Source of the DNA: an uncultured Christensenellaceae bacterium
GTDB taxonomy: Bacteria > Bacillota > Clostridia > Christensenellales > UBA3700
Direction of reading: 5' to 3'
Length of the DNA: 57,027 nt
NCBI GenBank assembly: GCA_944383895.1
Contig: CALWRH010000012.1
Coordinates: forward strand, 1-57,027
Positions 22,395-29,992 of this stretch are shown in pieces. Numbering within the stretch: the stretch's first letter is position 1; every line of letters starts with the position of its first letter. The notes under the pieces are model-generated. The model ran no database searches. It was not told the origin of the DNA and was given only the letters and a program-made list of their open reading frames with translations. The position numbers were made by a program, and so were the translations under genes.

Positions 22395-22787
22395 ATGGCT
22401 ATTACCGTTGAAGAACTCTCTCAGCAGATCAGTATACTTGAGGAAAGACTTGAAAGACTCGAGGCTCTTATTGAAAAGTCTGCAACCGTACAGAAGGCTC
22501 CGAGAGAGAAAGAAGAAGTTTACAACGTAGGAGTAAAAGGCAAATACAGATTCCTTGCGGATTTTCTTCACAATCACGGCGGCGACAGCATAACCATGAC
22601 TTTCAAGCAGATAGAGGAGCTTATAGGGCAGCCTCTTCCGTCTTCTGCATACAATCACCGTGCTTATTGGTCCAATACCGATACGCATTCTATATCCAAG
22701 GTATGGATGCAGGCAGGTTATATGACGACTTACGTCAATTTGTTGAGCCGTAAAGTCATTTTTGAGAAAAAACGTCATTTTGACTGA
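22395..22787 (+). CDS. Small protein with coiled coil and DUF7662-like domain
   Basis: 130 residues from ATG 22395, chosen because GGAGGA (22385-22390) precedes it; an upstream in-frame ATG at 22374 lacks a comparable site. The N-terminal 35 residues form a leucine-rich coiled coil (ISILEERLERLEALI). The C-terminal part has KYRFLADFLHNHGGD, MTFKQIEELIGQPLPSSA and HRAYWSN, followed by W/aromatic-rich strands. This pattern resembles the family named DUF7662, which I recall from memory and could not check. Function is unknown. The coiled coil suggests an oligomer, and it stands alone behind its own promoter. Confidence 0.75.
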   Translation: MAITVEELSQQISILEERLERLEALIEKSATVQKAPREKEEVYNVGVKGKYRFLADFLHNHGGDSITMTFKQIEELIGQPLPSSAYNHRAYWSNTDTHSISKVWMQAGYMTTYVNLLSRKVIFEKKRHFD

Positions 22788-22808
22788 TAAATAAGATCAC
22801 AAAGTTGA

Positions 22809-22838
22809 AAGCTGCGAGCCTTCGGGCGAGCCGCTTTT
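22809..22838 (+). terminator. Terminator of the DUF7662-like gene
   Basis: An imperfect GC-rich stem from AAGC (22809-22812) to GCTT, closed by a TTCG tetraloop (22821-22824) and followed by TTTTTT. Confidence 0.7.
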
Positions 22839-22839
22839 T

Positions 22840-23160
22840 TATTTGATCTTTGCTTTGATAATTGCTTTTATTTTGACTTGGAAATCTGTTGAACAGCAAT
22901 GAAATATCCGACTGCTTTATTTTTAACGGGAATATAAACGCTATTGAACAACATTGCAGTGTGAATTTTGCTGTTAAAAACATTTACGGAAAGTAGACTG
23001 TAAATGCTGCGACGTATTTATTAGCTATTGCGTTCAAGATCTGACTTTTTTGCGGTATTTCTGAAATACAGCCGAGTGCAAAACAGTAAAGCATACATAA
23101 GTTGTCAGAGCTGCAATTTCGAAGGACTTGAAAATATATGTGATGCTTTTAGAAACGAGC
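22840..23160. other. Intergenic stretch between convergent genes
   Basis: About 320 nt of AT-rich sequence with no credible reading frame, promoter or RNA motif that I can recognise. Confidence 0.5.
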
Positions 23161-23161
23161 A

Positions 23162-23190
23162 TAAAAATACGCGCCGAAGAGGCGCGTATG
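23162..23190 (-). terminator. Terminator of glyS
   Basis: ATACGCGCC (23167-23175) pairs with GGCGCGTAT (23181-23189). On the minus strand the stem is followed by a run of T. Confidence 0.82.
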
Positions 23191-23223
23191 ATATTCGTTG
23201 AAATTCGTTTAACCGTACTTTTA

Positions 23224-24609
23224 TCAGTATTCGAGGTTTTTAGCGAGATAGCTTTCGAGGTCGTCGATATTGATCCTTACCTGTGCCATGCTGTCGCGCT
23301 CTCTGACGGTAACGGTGTTGTTGTCGAGCGTTTCGAAGTCGACAGTCACGCAGTACGGGGTACCGATCTCGTCCTGACGGCGGTATCTCTTGCCTATGCT
23401 GCCTGCCTCGTCGTAGGTCGCAGAGAATTTTTTGCAAAGCGCGCGGTAAATTTCTTCGGACTTTTCTCCGAGAGCTTTTTTCTGCAACGGGAGCACGGCA
23501 ACTTTATAAGGTGCGAGCGCGTGGTGCAGGTGAAGAACGACACGGGTTTCGCCATCGACGTCTTCTTCGTCATAAGCGTTGCAGAGGAAGGCGAGAACCA
23601 TTCTGTCTGCGCCGAGCGAAGGCTCGATGACGTAGGGGATGTATTTTTCACCCGTGACGGGATCGGTGTATTCCATATTCTTGCCGCTGACTTTGATGTG
23701 CTGTTTGAGATCGTAATCGGTGCGGTCAGCAACGCCCCAGAGCTCACCCCAGCCGAACGGGAATTTGAATTCGAAGTCCGTAGTTGCGTTGGAATAGAAA
23801 CAGAGTTCTTCTTTGTCGTGGTCGCGTAGCTTGAGTTTGTTTTCGTCCATGCCGAGGTCGAGGAGCCACTTTTTGCAGAAATCCTTCCAATACGCGAACC
23901 ACTCGAGGTCAGTGCCGGGTTTGCAGAAAAATTCGAGCTCCATCTGTTCGAACTCGCGGGTACGGAAAGTGAAGTTGCCGGGCGTGATCTCGTTGCGGAA
24001 ACTCTTGCCGATCTGACCTATACCGAAAGGCACTTTCATGCGCGAAGAACGCTGCACGTTGAGGAAGTTGACGAAAATACCCTGAGCGGTTTCGGGACGC
24101 AGATATACTGTGTTTGCGCTGTCTTCGGTTACGCCCTGGAAGGTCTTGAACATAAGGTTGAACTGCCTTATGCCCGTAAATTCAGACTTGCCGCATACGG
24201 GGCAGGGGATCTTGTTGTCTATGATATACTTTTCGAGCTGTTCGTTGGTCCAGCCTGCGATGCTTTGTTCGATGCCCTTGCGTTTCATGTAATCTTCGAC
24301 AAGGTTGTCTGCGCGATGACGCGATTTGCAACTCTTGCAGTCCATAAGAGGATCGCTGAAACCGCCGAGGTGTCCGCTTGCCACCCATACGTTGGGATTC
24401 ATGAGGATAGCGCAGTCAAGTCCCGTGTTGAGCGGGTTTTCCTGGATAAACTTTTTCCACCACGCACGCTTGACGTTGTTTTTGAGTTCTACGCCCAGAG
24501 GACCGTAATCCCAGGTATTGGCGAGTCCGCCGTATATCTCGCTGCCTGCGAAGATGAAACCTCTGCTTTTGCAGAGAGCGACAAGTTTGTCCATTGTCAG
24601 TTCTGCCAT
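23224..24609 (-). CDS. glyS: Glycyl-tRNA synthetase, single-chain dimeric type
   Basis: 461 residues. Class II synthetase of the alpha2 (Bacillus cereus/Thermus/eukaryote-like) type that charges tRNA-Gly, not the alpha2-beta2 GlyQ/GlyS type. It starts with [23 protein letters not shown], carries a zinc-type insertion with CKSC and CPVC pairs (about 90-145), motif 2 [21 protein letters not shown], and motif 3 near [15 protein letters not shown]-terminal anticodon-binding domain ends the protein (VAVLPLQKK onward). A strong promoter and a TAGGAG ribosome site precede ATG 24609. No T-box leader is present. Confidence 0.97.
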   Translation of the reverse strand: MAELTMDKLVALCKSRGFIFAGSEIYGGLANTWDYGPLGVELKNNVKRAWWKKFIQENPLNTGLDCAILMNPNVWVASGHLGGFSDPLMDCKSCKSRHRADNLVEDYMKRKGIEQSIAGWTNEQLEKYIIDNKIPCPVCGKSEFTGIRQFNLMFKTFQGVTEDSANTVYLRPETAQGIFVNFLNVQRSSRMKVPFGIGQIGKSFRNEITPGNFTFRTREFEQMELEFFCKPGTDLEWFAYWKDFCKKWLLDLGMDENKLKLRDHDKEELCFYSNATTDFEFKFPFGWGELWGVADRTDYDLKQHIKVSGKNMEYTDPVTGEKYIPYVIEPSLGADRMVLAFLCNAYDEEDVDGETRVVLHLHHALAPYKVAVLPLQKKALGEKSEEIYRALCKKFSATYDEAGSIGKRYRRQDEIGTPYCVTVDFETLDNNTVTVRERDSMAQVRINIDDLESYLAKNLEY

Positions 24610-24625
24610 AAATTCAACTCCTAAC

Positions 24626-24641
24626 GGCGGTTTTTGCCGCC
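24626..24641 (-). promoter_or_regulatory. Hairpin in the glyS leader
   Basis: GGCGG (24626-24630) pairs with CCGCC (24637-24641), just 5' of the ribosome site on the minus strand. There is no T-tail, so it is not a terminator. It may protect or tune the short leader. Confidence 0.4.
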
Positions 24642-24661
24642 TGAATTATTATCAATATATG

Positions 24662-24690
24662 ATTATAAGAATTTTATTTCTCTTTGTCAA
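24662..24690 (-). promoter_or_regulatory. Consensus promoter of glyS
   Basis: On the minus strand a perfect TTGACA (complement of 24685-24690), a 17-nt spacer and a perfect TATAAT (complement of 24662-24667). It is the best SigA-type promoter in the window. Confidence 0.9.
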
Positions 24691-24776
24691 ACGATGTAAC
24701 GTTTTTGCCGTAATTTGCGTATTGTGAATTAGCGGGATGAGATAAGCCTCGTCTTGACAATACGGGAGGTACTGAT

Positions 24777-24956
24777 ATGAACAATTTTAACGAATGCGGA
24801 ATGTCCGGCGGTTGCGATTGCTTGTGGATAATCTTGCTGTTGCTCCTTTGCGGCGGCAACGGTTTCAAGAGCTGCGGTTCTGGTTGCTGCAACATTATTC
24901 CTATTCTTGTTGCGCTCAGTTGCTGCGGTTGCGGCGACGGTTGCGGCTGCAAGTAA
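24777..24956 (+). CDS. 59-residue cysteine-rich small protein
   Basis: A short gene with a strong ribosome site, GGGAGGT (24764-24770), 6 nt before ATG 24777, and a terminator 37 nt after its stop. The product has 12 cysteines in 59 residues (positions 7, 13, 15, 25, 33, 37, 38, 49, 50, 52, 56, 58), many glycines, and a hydrophobic WIILLLLLCGG stretch (17-27), ending GCGDGCGCK. It recalls the short Cys/Gly-rich proteins of Clostridia that databases label 'chorion class high-cysteine HCB protein 13'; that label is by similarity only and says nothing about function. Metal binding, disulfide cross-linking or a spore-coat role are all possible. It diverges from glyS. Confidence 0.8.
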   Translation: MNNFNECGMSGGCDCLWIILLLLLCGGNGFKSCGSGCCNIIPILVALSCCGCGDGCGCK

Positions 24957-24992
24957 AAACCGTAATACATACTGCAAAAAGCAAGAAAACGG

Positions 24993-25022
24993 AGTCGGCT
25001 GGAAAGCCGACTTTGTTTTTTT
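24993..25022 (+). terminator. Terminator of the Cys-rich gene
   Basis: AGTCGGCT (24993-25000) pairs with AGCCGACT (25005-25012) around GGAA, followed by TTG and a long T run. Confidence 0.88.
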
Positions 25023-25183
25023 TTGCTGGAAAAGCGGTATGGAAAACATCGGATAAACAAGATGTTTGGGCTTGGATAAAAAGAGAAATTTAATCGGATA
25101 GTTGTCATCGCAAAAGGTAGAAATTTATAGTTTGCAGAATATGCGTTCGGGATGCAATAAAATAAAAGCAATAAAGCGTTTTA

Positions 25184-25213
25184 TTGACATTTTGGCGGGA
25201 TAGATGGTATTAT
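25184..25213 (+). promoter_or_regulatory. Promoter placing transcript start at the AUG
   Basis: A perfect TTGACA (25184-25189), an 18-nt spacer and TATTAT (25208-25213). Six bases then separate the -10 box from ATG 25220. Confidence 0.65.
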
Positions 25214-25219
25214 TTAATC

Positions 25220-25540
25220 ATGAAAAAATACAATTTCGTGACATGGTGGCTGGATCTGCCGATAAAACCGCTTGCTTACCGTATATGGAAAATGGTAGTG
25301 ACTCCCTTGGTTTTTATACTGTGGGTGGTTTTTGTCGCGGTATATACAGATTATTATTGGCAGTTTTCTCTGTACGTTGTTCTGCCCGTAGCGGCGGTTG
25401 ATTTTATATGGGACGGAGTGCAGTACGCTTTGTATAAAAAAGGGAAACTCAAGCCGCGCGTCATAGCGTCGAGGTATTCTGCAAAAACCGATACAAAACC
25501 CGAGGATCAGGCGCCCGAAAGCGAACAGAAAGCGTCGTGA
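25220..25540 (+). CDS. Small membrane protein of unknown function, possibly leaderless
   Basis: 106 residues from ATG 25220. An aromatic-rich N-terminus (YNFVTWWLDLPIKPLAYRIWK) is followed by two membrane helices (about 23-43 and 48-66) and a hydrophilic charged tail (about 70-106). I do not recognise the family. The start is chosen because the frame upstream overlaps the -35 and -10 boxes. There is no Shine-Dalgarno sequence, and the predicted transcript start coincides with the A of ATG. A terminator follows 39 nt after the stop. Confidence 0.75.
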   Translation: MKKYNFVTWWLDLPIKPLAYRIWKMVVTPLVFILWVVFVAVYTDYYWQFSLYVVLPVAAVDFIWDGVQYALYKKGKLKPRVIASRYSAKTDTKPEDQAPESEQKAS

Positions 25541-25579
25541 TCGGAAGATATCGAGTAATGTAATAATAAAATTTTACAA

Positions 25580-25607
25580 ATCTTCGCATTTTGCGGAGAT
25601 TTTTTTA
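25580..25607 (+). terminator. Terminator
   Basis: ATCTTCGCA (25580-25588) pairs with TGCGGAGAT (25592-25600) with one G-U pair, followed by TTTTTT. Confidence 0.85.
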
Positions 25608-25655
25608 TAAAACGGCGTAGTCATTATTTGTTTTTTCTCCGCATAAGCGTATTTT

Positions 25656-26111
25656 GTGGGAACGGTAAAACGTCTTTGGGCGGTTTGTATTTCCGTCGGC
25701 ATAGTAATTCTGTCCGCTTTTCCGTCAGCGCTTGCGGTGAATACGGGAGAGTGGTATCTTTCGCTCGAAAAACCCGTTTACGCTCTGAAAGACGGATGGT
25801 ATACCTATGCGTGGGCGGTAGTCTATTTGTGCGATATAGCAGCTTTGACGTCGCTTATTTCCAAAGGAGCTCAGGGGGCAAGACTGAATTTTTCGCTTGC
25901 GTCAGGCGTTTTCAACGTGTTCTGGTGTTACGTCTTTTTCAGACTCAAAAGCGTTTCCGGCGCGGCTGTAGTGCTCGGGATCACGGTTTTGTATACACTT
26001 TTCTGTGCGATCCTGAACGTAAAAAAAGACAAAACGGTATTTGCGCTTTATCTGGCGAAAACGCTGTGGCTGAGTTATCTGTTTGCGGTCATTGTTGCCG
26101 TAAAGGTCTGA
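25656..26111 (+). CDS. TspO/MBR-family membrane protein
   Basis: About 151 residues with five membrane helices, the TspO fold. Family landmarks are WYLSLEKPVYALKDGWY, with the aromatic/proline loop after helix 1, YTYAWAVVYL, SGVFNVFWCYVFF (the usual N-x-x-W pair) and KTLWLSYLFAV near the end. Bacterial TspO proteins bind tetrapyrroles and other hydrophobic ligands and have stress-related roles; the ligand here is unknown. The only available start in the open stretch is GTG 25656, and no ribosome site is evident. It lacks the typical PP pair after the first loop, so it is a divergent member. Confidence 0.82.
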   Translation: MGTVKRLWAVCISVGIVILSAFPSALAVNTGEWYLSLEKPVYALKDGWYTYAWAVVYLCDIAALTSLISKGAQGARLNFSLASGVFNVFWCYVFFRLKSVSGAAVVLGITVLYTLFCAILNVKKDKTVFALYLAKTLWLSYLFAVIVAVKV

Positions 26112-26204
26112 ACTGAATAAGAGAGTATTCTGACGCTTTTTGCGTATTTATAGAAATAAAACGGCATAAGGAAATGCAATTCATGTTTTTATTTTTTTAT
26201 TTAG

Positions 26205-26233
26205 TTGTAAAAAATAAGTTTGTTTGATATAAT
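26205..26233 (+). promoter_or_regulatory. Promoter of the S-component/coaX operon
   Basis: TTGTAA (26205-26210), a 17-nt spacer and a perfect TATAAT (26228-26233). It predicts a leader of about 95 nt. Confidence 0.65.
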
Positions 26234-26239
26234 TAGCGT

Positions 26240-26335
26240 GAACAACGACAGGCTTTTTGCCGTTGTATGTTTGTTATATCAAAGGTTACCTTAAAGGATG
26301 GGTATTGCCGCACGGCAAACTCAAGCGTGGTAGAA
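26240..26335 (+). promoter_or_regulatory. Structured leader with mutually exclusive pairings
   Basis: ACGGCAAA (26312-26319) can pair perfectly with TTTGCCGT (26256-26263). Its core CGGCAA (26313-26318) can instead pair with TTGCCG (26305-26310), forming a local but tight-looped hairpin. CAAC/GTTG plus GGC/GCC can also form a first hairpin near 26243-26265. Two folds competing for one strand just before the start codon suggest ligand- or protein-controlled translation. I do not recognise a named riboswitch. Confidence 0.35.
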
Positions 26336-27010
26336 ATGAAAAGATCGCACAGAATAGCACTTTTGGCTTTTGAACTTGCGCTGATAGTCATATTCAGCCT
26401 TGTTCCGATAAATCTCGGCGTGGCGTCGCTTGCTCTGACGCTTTTGCCGGTACTCGTCATAGCTCTGACGCAGGATTTCAAGACAGCTCTCGCGGGCGGA
26501 GTGATCATGGGCGTAACGTCGCTTATCGGTGCGTTTACGGTCGGGGCGGCAAGTCTTACGGCTCCTTTGTTCAGGAATCCGCTCGTATCCGTTCTTCCCA
26601 GAGCGTGCGTGCCCGTAGTTGCGTGGGCGCTAAACAAAGGACTTGTCGCGCTTGTAAATAAGCTGTACTCGCTTTCTGACAAGAAAAGATCCGCGACTTC
26701 GGCAGATACAGGAGAGAGCGATCCGGAGCGGCAGACCGAAGGAAAAGATAAAGGTCGGGCAATGCCCAAACTGCTGAGATCCGTTATAGACGGCGTTTCG
26801 TGCGCGGTAGGCGTTTGTACGAATACGGCGCTCGTGCTCGGCATGATATGGCTGCTTTACGGAGGCAAGACCGTAGGCGACAGTGCGATAACCCCTGAAT
26901 TCATGATGGGACTCGTGTCTTTGAATTTCGTCATAGAATTGGTGGTGTTTACGTTGCTTACCCCGCCGATAGTATACGCGATAAGAAAACAGCAGGAGAA
27001 AAACGCTTGA
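26336..27010 (+). CDS. ECF transporter S component, probably for pantothenate
   Basis: About 225 residues from ATG 26336 with about six membrane helices. The loop between helices is long and charged (about 110-145, rich in Asp, Glu, Lys). S components bind a vitamin and dock on a shared EcfAAT module, which is not in this window. The start one base before coaX suggests pantothenate as substrate (PanT-like), by context only. The longer frame from 26267 would run through the structured leader. No good ribosome site is visible. Confidence 0.75.
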   Translation: MKRSHRIALLAFELALIVIFSLVPINLGVASLALTLLPVLVIALTQDFKTALAGGVIMGVTSLIGAFTVGAASLTAPLFRNPLVSVLPRACVPVVAWALNKGLVALVNKLYSLSDKKRSATSADTGESDPERQTEGKDKGRAMPKLLRSVIDGVSCAVGVCTNTALVLGMIWLLYGGKTVGDSAITPEFMMGLVSLNFVIELVVFTLLTPPIVYAIRKQQEKNA

Positions 27011-27011
27011 T

Positions 27012-27791
27012 ATGTTACTCGTGATCGACGTTGGCAATACCAATATAAAACTCGGGCTTTACAAAGGGGACAAGCTCTGTCAGTCCTGGCGACTTTCTGT
27101 CAAAGTACCGCGTACTGCAGACGAACTCGGCATAGAAATAAGCAATATGTTCAAGGTCGGCGGCGTTGATATGAAAGACATTACGGGCGTTATCATGTCG
27201 TCGGTATGTCCTCCTCTCAACTACACGGTAGAGCATGCCTGCCATTATTATATCGGCATAAAACCCATGACGGTAGGCACAGGCATAAAGACGGGGCTGA
27301 ACGTGAAATATACCAATCCTCAGGAAGTCGGCGCGGACAGAATAGTCAACAGCGTCGCGGCTTATAAACTGTACGGCGGACCGTGCATAGTGGTGGATTT
27401 CGGTACCGCGACTACGTTCAATCTTATCTCTGCAAAAGGCGAATTTATGGGCGGATGTATATGCCCCGGCATAAAGAGCAGCCTTGAGTCGCTTGTCAGC
27501 AATACCGCCAAGTTAACGAGAGTAGAGCTGACTAAGCCGCAGAGCATTGTCGGCAAAAGCACGGACGCAAATCTACAGGCAGGCATCATCTACGGATTTA
27601 CGGGGCTTGTCAAATACATCGTGCAGGGGTTCAGAAAGCAGGAAGGATTCGAAAATGCAAAAGTCGTTGCGACAGGCGGTCTGAGTCAGCTGATACTCAG
27701 CGTGGAAGAGGAAAAGATCCTCGACATCGTGGACAGATCGCTGACGCTCAAAGGACTCAAGATCATTTACGACATGAATAAAAAACAATAA
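27012..27791 (+). CDS. coaX: Type III pantothenate kinase
   Basis: First enzyme of CoA synthesis from pantothenate, ATP-dependent, 259 residues. The ASKHA-fold ATP site is visible as LLVIDVGNTNIKLGLY at the N-terminus. The VGADRIVNSVAAY motif supplies substrate contacts, DFGTATTFNLI is the second phosphate motif, and GGCICPGIKSSLESL and VATGGLSQLI follow. Type III kinases are generally insensitive to CoA feedback. The gene begins one base after the S-component stop, so uptake and phosphorylation are coupled. Confidence 0.97.
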   Translation: MLLVIDVGNTNIKLGLYKGDKLCQSWRLSVKVPRTADELGIEISNMFKVGGVDMKDITGVIMSSVCPPLNYTVEHACHYYIGIKPMTVGTGIKTGLNVKYTNPQEVGADRIVNSVAAYKLYGGPCIVVDFGTATTFNLISAKGEFMGGCICPGIKSSLESLVSNTAKLTRVELTKPQSIVGKSTDANLQAGIIYGFTGLVKYIVQGFRKQEGFENAKVVATGGLSQLILSVEEEKILDIVDRSLTLKGLKIIYDMNKKQ

Positions 27792-27860
27792 TTTCCGATT
27801 TTCGGAAAGCTTAAAACCAAACGGATAACAATTTTGCCTGCGGGCACAAAGGAGAATAAT

Positions 27861-29132
27861 ATGAAAAAAGTCGGTGTGGCAATACTCGGTATGGGTGTTG
27901 TAGGCGGAGGTACGGCGCAGATCCTTATCGAAAGAAAGAAACAGATCGCAGAAGAATACGGCGTAGAAGTAGAGATCGTTGCGTGCCTTGACAAGGATAA
28001 GAACAAGGGTGCCAGATACGGTATAGACGCGAGCTATTTTGCCGCGGATATAGACGAAATATGCGCAAACAACAACGTTGACATTGTCGTTGAGTGCATG
28101 GGCGGTACCGAACCTGCAAAGACTTTCCTTATGAAGTCCCTTGCGGCAGGCAAGAGCATTGTCACTTCGAACAAAGAGATGTTCAGCAAGAGCTGGCCTG
28201 AACTCGAAAACGCTGCTGCTAAGACGGGCGCAGGTCTTTATTACGAGGCTACGACCGGCGGCGGCATGCCCATCATAAGACTTATGACTCAGGCTATGCA
28301 GGCAAACACGATACTCGAGATCAAGGCTATAATCAACGGCACGACCAACTATATTCTGTCCAAGATGACTCAGGAAGGCGCGGATTATGCCGACGTGCTC
28401 AAGGACGCTCAGGCTCTCGGTTATGCCGAGGCAAACCCCGTAGCGGACGTTGAGGGTTACGACTCCAGCTACAAACTCAGCATACTTTCTTCTCTCGCGT
28501 TCAACAAGCGTCTGCCTGTCGAACTCATCGAAAGAGAAGGCATTACCAGGATAACCAAAGAGGACATCGCCATCGCCAAAGAGATGGGATTTGTCATCAA
28601 ACTGCTCGCTATCGCAAAGCAGAGAAACGGCAAGATAGAGGCAAGAGTCAATCCCGTATTCCTTTCTAAGGATCATCCTCTTGCCAACGTAAACGACTCG
28701 TTCAACGCAGTATTCCTCGTCGGCGACAACGTCGGAGATATCATGCTCTACGGCAGAGGAGCAGGCGCATTGCCTACAGGAAGCGCGATCGTCAGCGACA
28801 TCGTGTTCTGCGCAAGACAGGACAAGCATGCGCGTTACGGCGAGATGAACAACGTAATGTCCGAGAAAGATATGGACGGAGATTATCCCAGCGAATATTA
28901 CGTCAGACTCGACGTTCACGACGTTGCGGGCGTTATAGCGGACGTTGCTGCGGTATTCAAGAAATATAAGGTATCTATCAGCCAGATGCGCCAGAACGAC
29001 GGTAAGGAGATCATACCTATCGTCTTCGTAACGCACGAGGTCAAAAAGAAGTCGATGATGAAGGCTATCGAAGAGATCAGCCGTCTTTCCAACGTCATCG
29101 GAGTAAGAAACGTAATAAAGGTGGAGAGATAA
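27861..29132 (+). CDS. hom: Homoserine dehydrogenase
   Basis: Reduces aspartate semialdehyde to homoserine, for threonine and methionine synthesis. About 424 residues from ATG 27861, preceded by AAAGGAG (27848-27854). The N-terminal Rossmann motif is GMGVVGGGT. Substrate-site signatures include the VTSNKEM, EATTGGGMPI and NGTTNYIL segments and the LGYAEANPVADVEGYD stretch with the catalytic lysine region. A C-terminal ACT domain (about 350-424) indicates allosteric control, typically by threonine. It follows coaX by 69 nt and is joined without a gap to the next small gene. Confidence 0.97.
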   Translation: MKKVGVAILGMGVVGGGTAQILIERKKQIAEEYGVEVEIVACLDKDKNKGARYGIDASYFAADIDEICANNNVDIVVECMGGTEPAKTFLMKSLAAGKSIVTSNKEMFSKSWPELENAAAKTGAGLYYEATTGGGMPIIRLMTQAMQANTILEIKAIINGTTNYILSKMTQEGADYADVLKDAQALGYAEANPVADVEGYDSSYKLSILSSLAFNKRLPVELIEREGITRITKEDIAIAKEMGFVIKLLAIAKQRNGKIEARVNPVFLSKDHPLANVNDSFNAVFLVGDNVGDIMLYGRGAGALPTGSAIVSDIVFCARQDKHARYGEMNNVMSEKDMDGDYPSEYYVRLDVHDVAGVIADVAAVFKKYKVSISQMRQNDGKEIIPIVFVTHEVKKKSMMKAIEEISRLSNVIGVRNVIKVER

Positions 29133-29588
29133 ATGCTCGATAAGGACGGCGTTGCGCTGCTTTCTAAGCTTTGCGAAATGACGGAAGGCGAGAAATATTC
29201 CGTTTACGACTGGACCGACGTATTTGACGGCGGTCTTGACGAGGAACGGAAAAACGTATGGCGCACGCTGCTCCAGCAAGGATGCGTGTCGGTGAAGTAC
29301 AGCGACGAGAGTTCGGTCTGCTTTGCCGTTACGCTCAAGGGCAGGAATATAAACGAAGAACTTGCCACGATGCAGGTCGTCGGGGACGAAAATCAGACTG
29401 TCGTGCGTACGGACGCCGCGGGAAGACCCGTAATGGTCGTAAAAGACGGGCAGTCGTTTGTAGACAATCTTCGTAAAAAACTTCACAGCCGCTCGCTCGG
29501 GTTTATCTGGGGCATAATCGGCGGCGTGATAGGAGGTATAATAGGCGGAGGCATAGTCGCGCTTATCATGCACTTTGCAATACATTGA
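29133..29588 (+). CDS. Small protein with C-terminal glycine-zipper membrane helix
   Basis: 151 residues, unknown family. A soluble N-terminal part (about 1-75, ending in a beta-hairpin with VCFAVTLKGRNI) looks like a small winged-helix. A linker carries a strand-rich middle. A single C-terminal membrane helix (about 128-148) is built of repeated GG pairs, typical of tight helix packing. ATG follows the hom stop directly, with GGAGAG inside hom as ribosome site. The same layout (possible winged helix plus C-terminal helix) recurs in the next gene. Confidence 0.75.
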   Translation: MLDKDGVALLSKLCEMTEGEKYSVYDWTDVFDGGLDEERKNVWRTLLQQGCVSVKYSDESSVCFAVTLKGRNINEELATMQVVGDENQTVVRTDAAGRPVMVVKDGQSFVDNLRKKLHSRSLGFIWGIIGGVIGGIIGGGIVALIMHFAIH

Positions 29589-29629
29589 TTTAACCTACAC
29601 GGGTAAAGTAATTTTTCGGGAGAAGAGTT

Positions 29630-29992
29630 ATGCTTAGCAAAAAACAGAAACTGCTTATGAAGGTCATTTATTCGCACGCCATCCGCAAGGAGGGGGTGTG
29701 TCTTATACGTCCCATAGATCTTCTCAAGGAAATTCCGCTGAGCAGCGATTTCAGAAGAGATGAGCTTGAATCCAACCTCAAGGCTCTCGTCACGGAAGAC
29801 TTTTTCGAGATGATTACTACTGACAAAAAAGGGGAAGAATATTATTGCTTTACTCTGCATCAGAACGGTTATGCGTTTTCAAGACAGATAGCGGCGGAAA
29901 AACGCGCTATCATCTTCAAGCTTATACTCACCGTATGCGGAGCAATACTGAGCTTTACGCTTGTGCGTATTCTCACTCTTATCTGGGGTTAA
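29630..29992 (+). CDS. Small winged-helix-like protein with C-terminal membrane helix
   Basis: 120 residues, unknown family. The N-terminal part (about 1-85) shows three helices followed by two strands, EDFFEMITTDKKGEEYYCFTLH, as in winged-helix domains. A C-terminal membrane helix (about 96-118) ends the protein. GGGAGAAG precedes ATG 29630. The stop codon abuts the uvrB start, so it is co-transcribed with the excision repair genes. A membrane-tethered regulator is a possible reading, not shown by any motif. Confidence 0.75.
   Translation: MLSKKQKLLMKVIYSHAIRKEGVCLIRPIDLLKEIPLSSDFRRDELESNLKALVTEDFFEMITTDKKGEEYYCFTLHQNGYAFSRQIAAEKRAIIFKLILTVCGAILSFTLVRILTLIWG

Noticed and set aside
24754..24759. 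TTGACA as a -35 box for the Cys-rich gene
   Set aside because: A -10 box at normal spacing would fall on the start codon, leaving no room for the ribosome site at 24764-24770.
23224..24780. T-box riboswitch upstream of glyS
   Set aside because: The leader from the consensus promoter is only about 45 nt, and no T-box sequence or specifier stem is present.
24674..25171. Minus-strand frame of 165 codons over the Cys-rich gene
   Set aside because: It would run through the glyS promoter and through the terminator of the Cys-rich gene. The plus-strand gene has a clear ribosome site.
25592..25643. Classical attenuator between the small membrane protein gene and tspO
   Set aside because: The competing strand is transcribed after the terminator, so it cannot prevent termination. 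Only an effect on read-through RNA remains.
27573..29585. 670-codon open frame on the minus strand opposite coaX/hom
   Set aside because: It is antisense to an intact hom gene, has no ribosome site and no recognisable domains. The composition is that of a mirrored coding strand.
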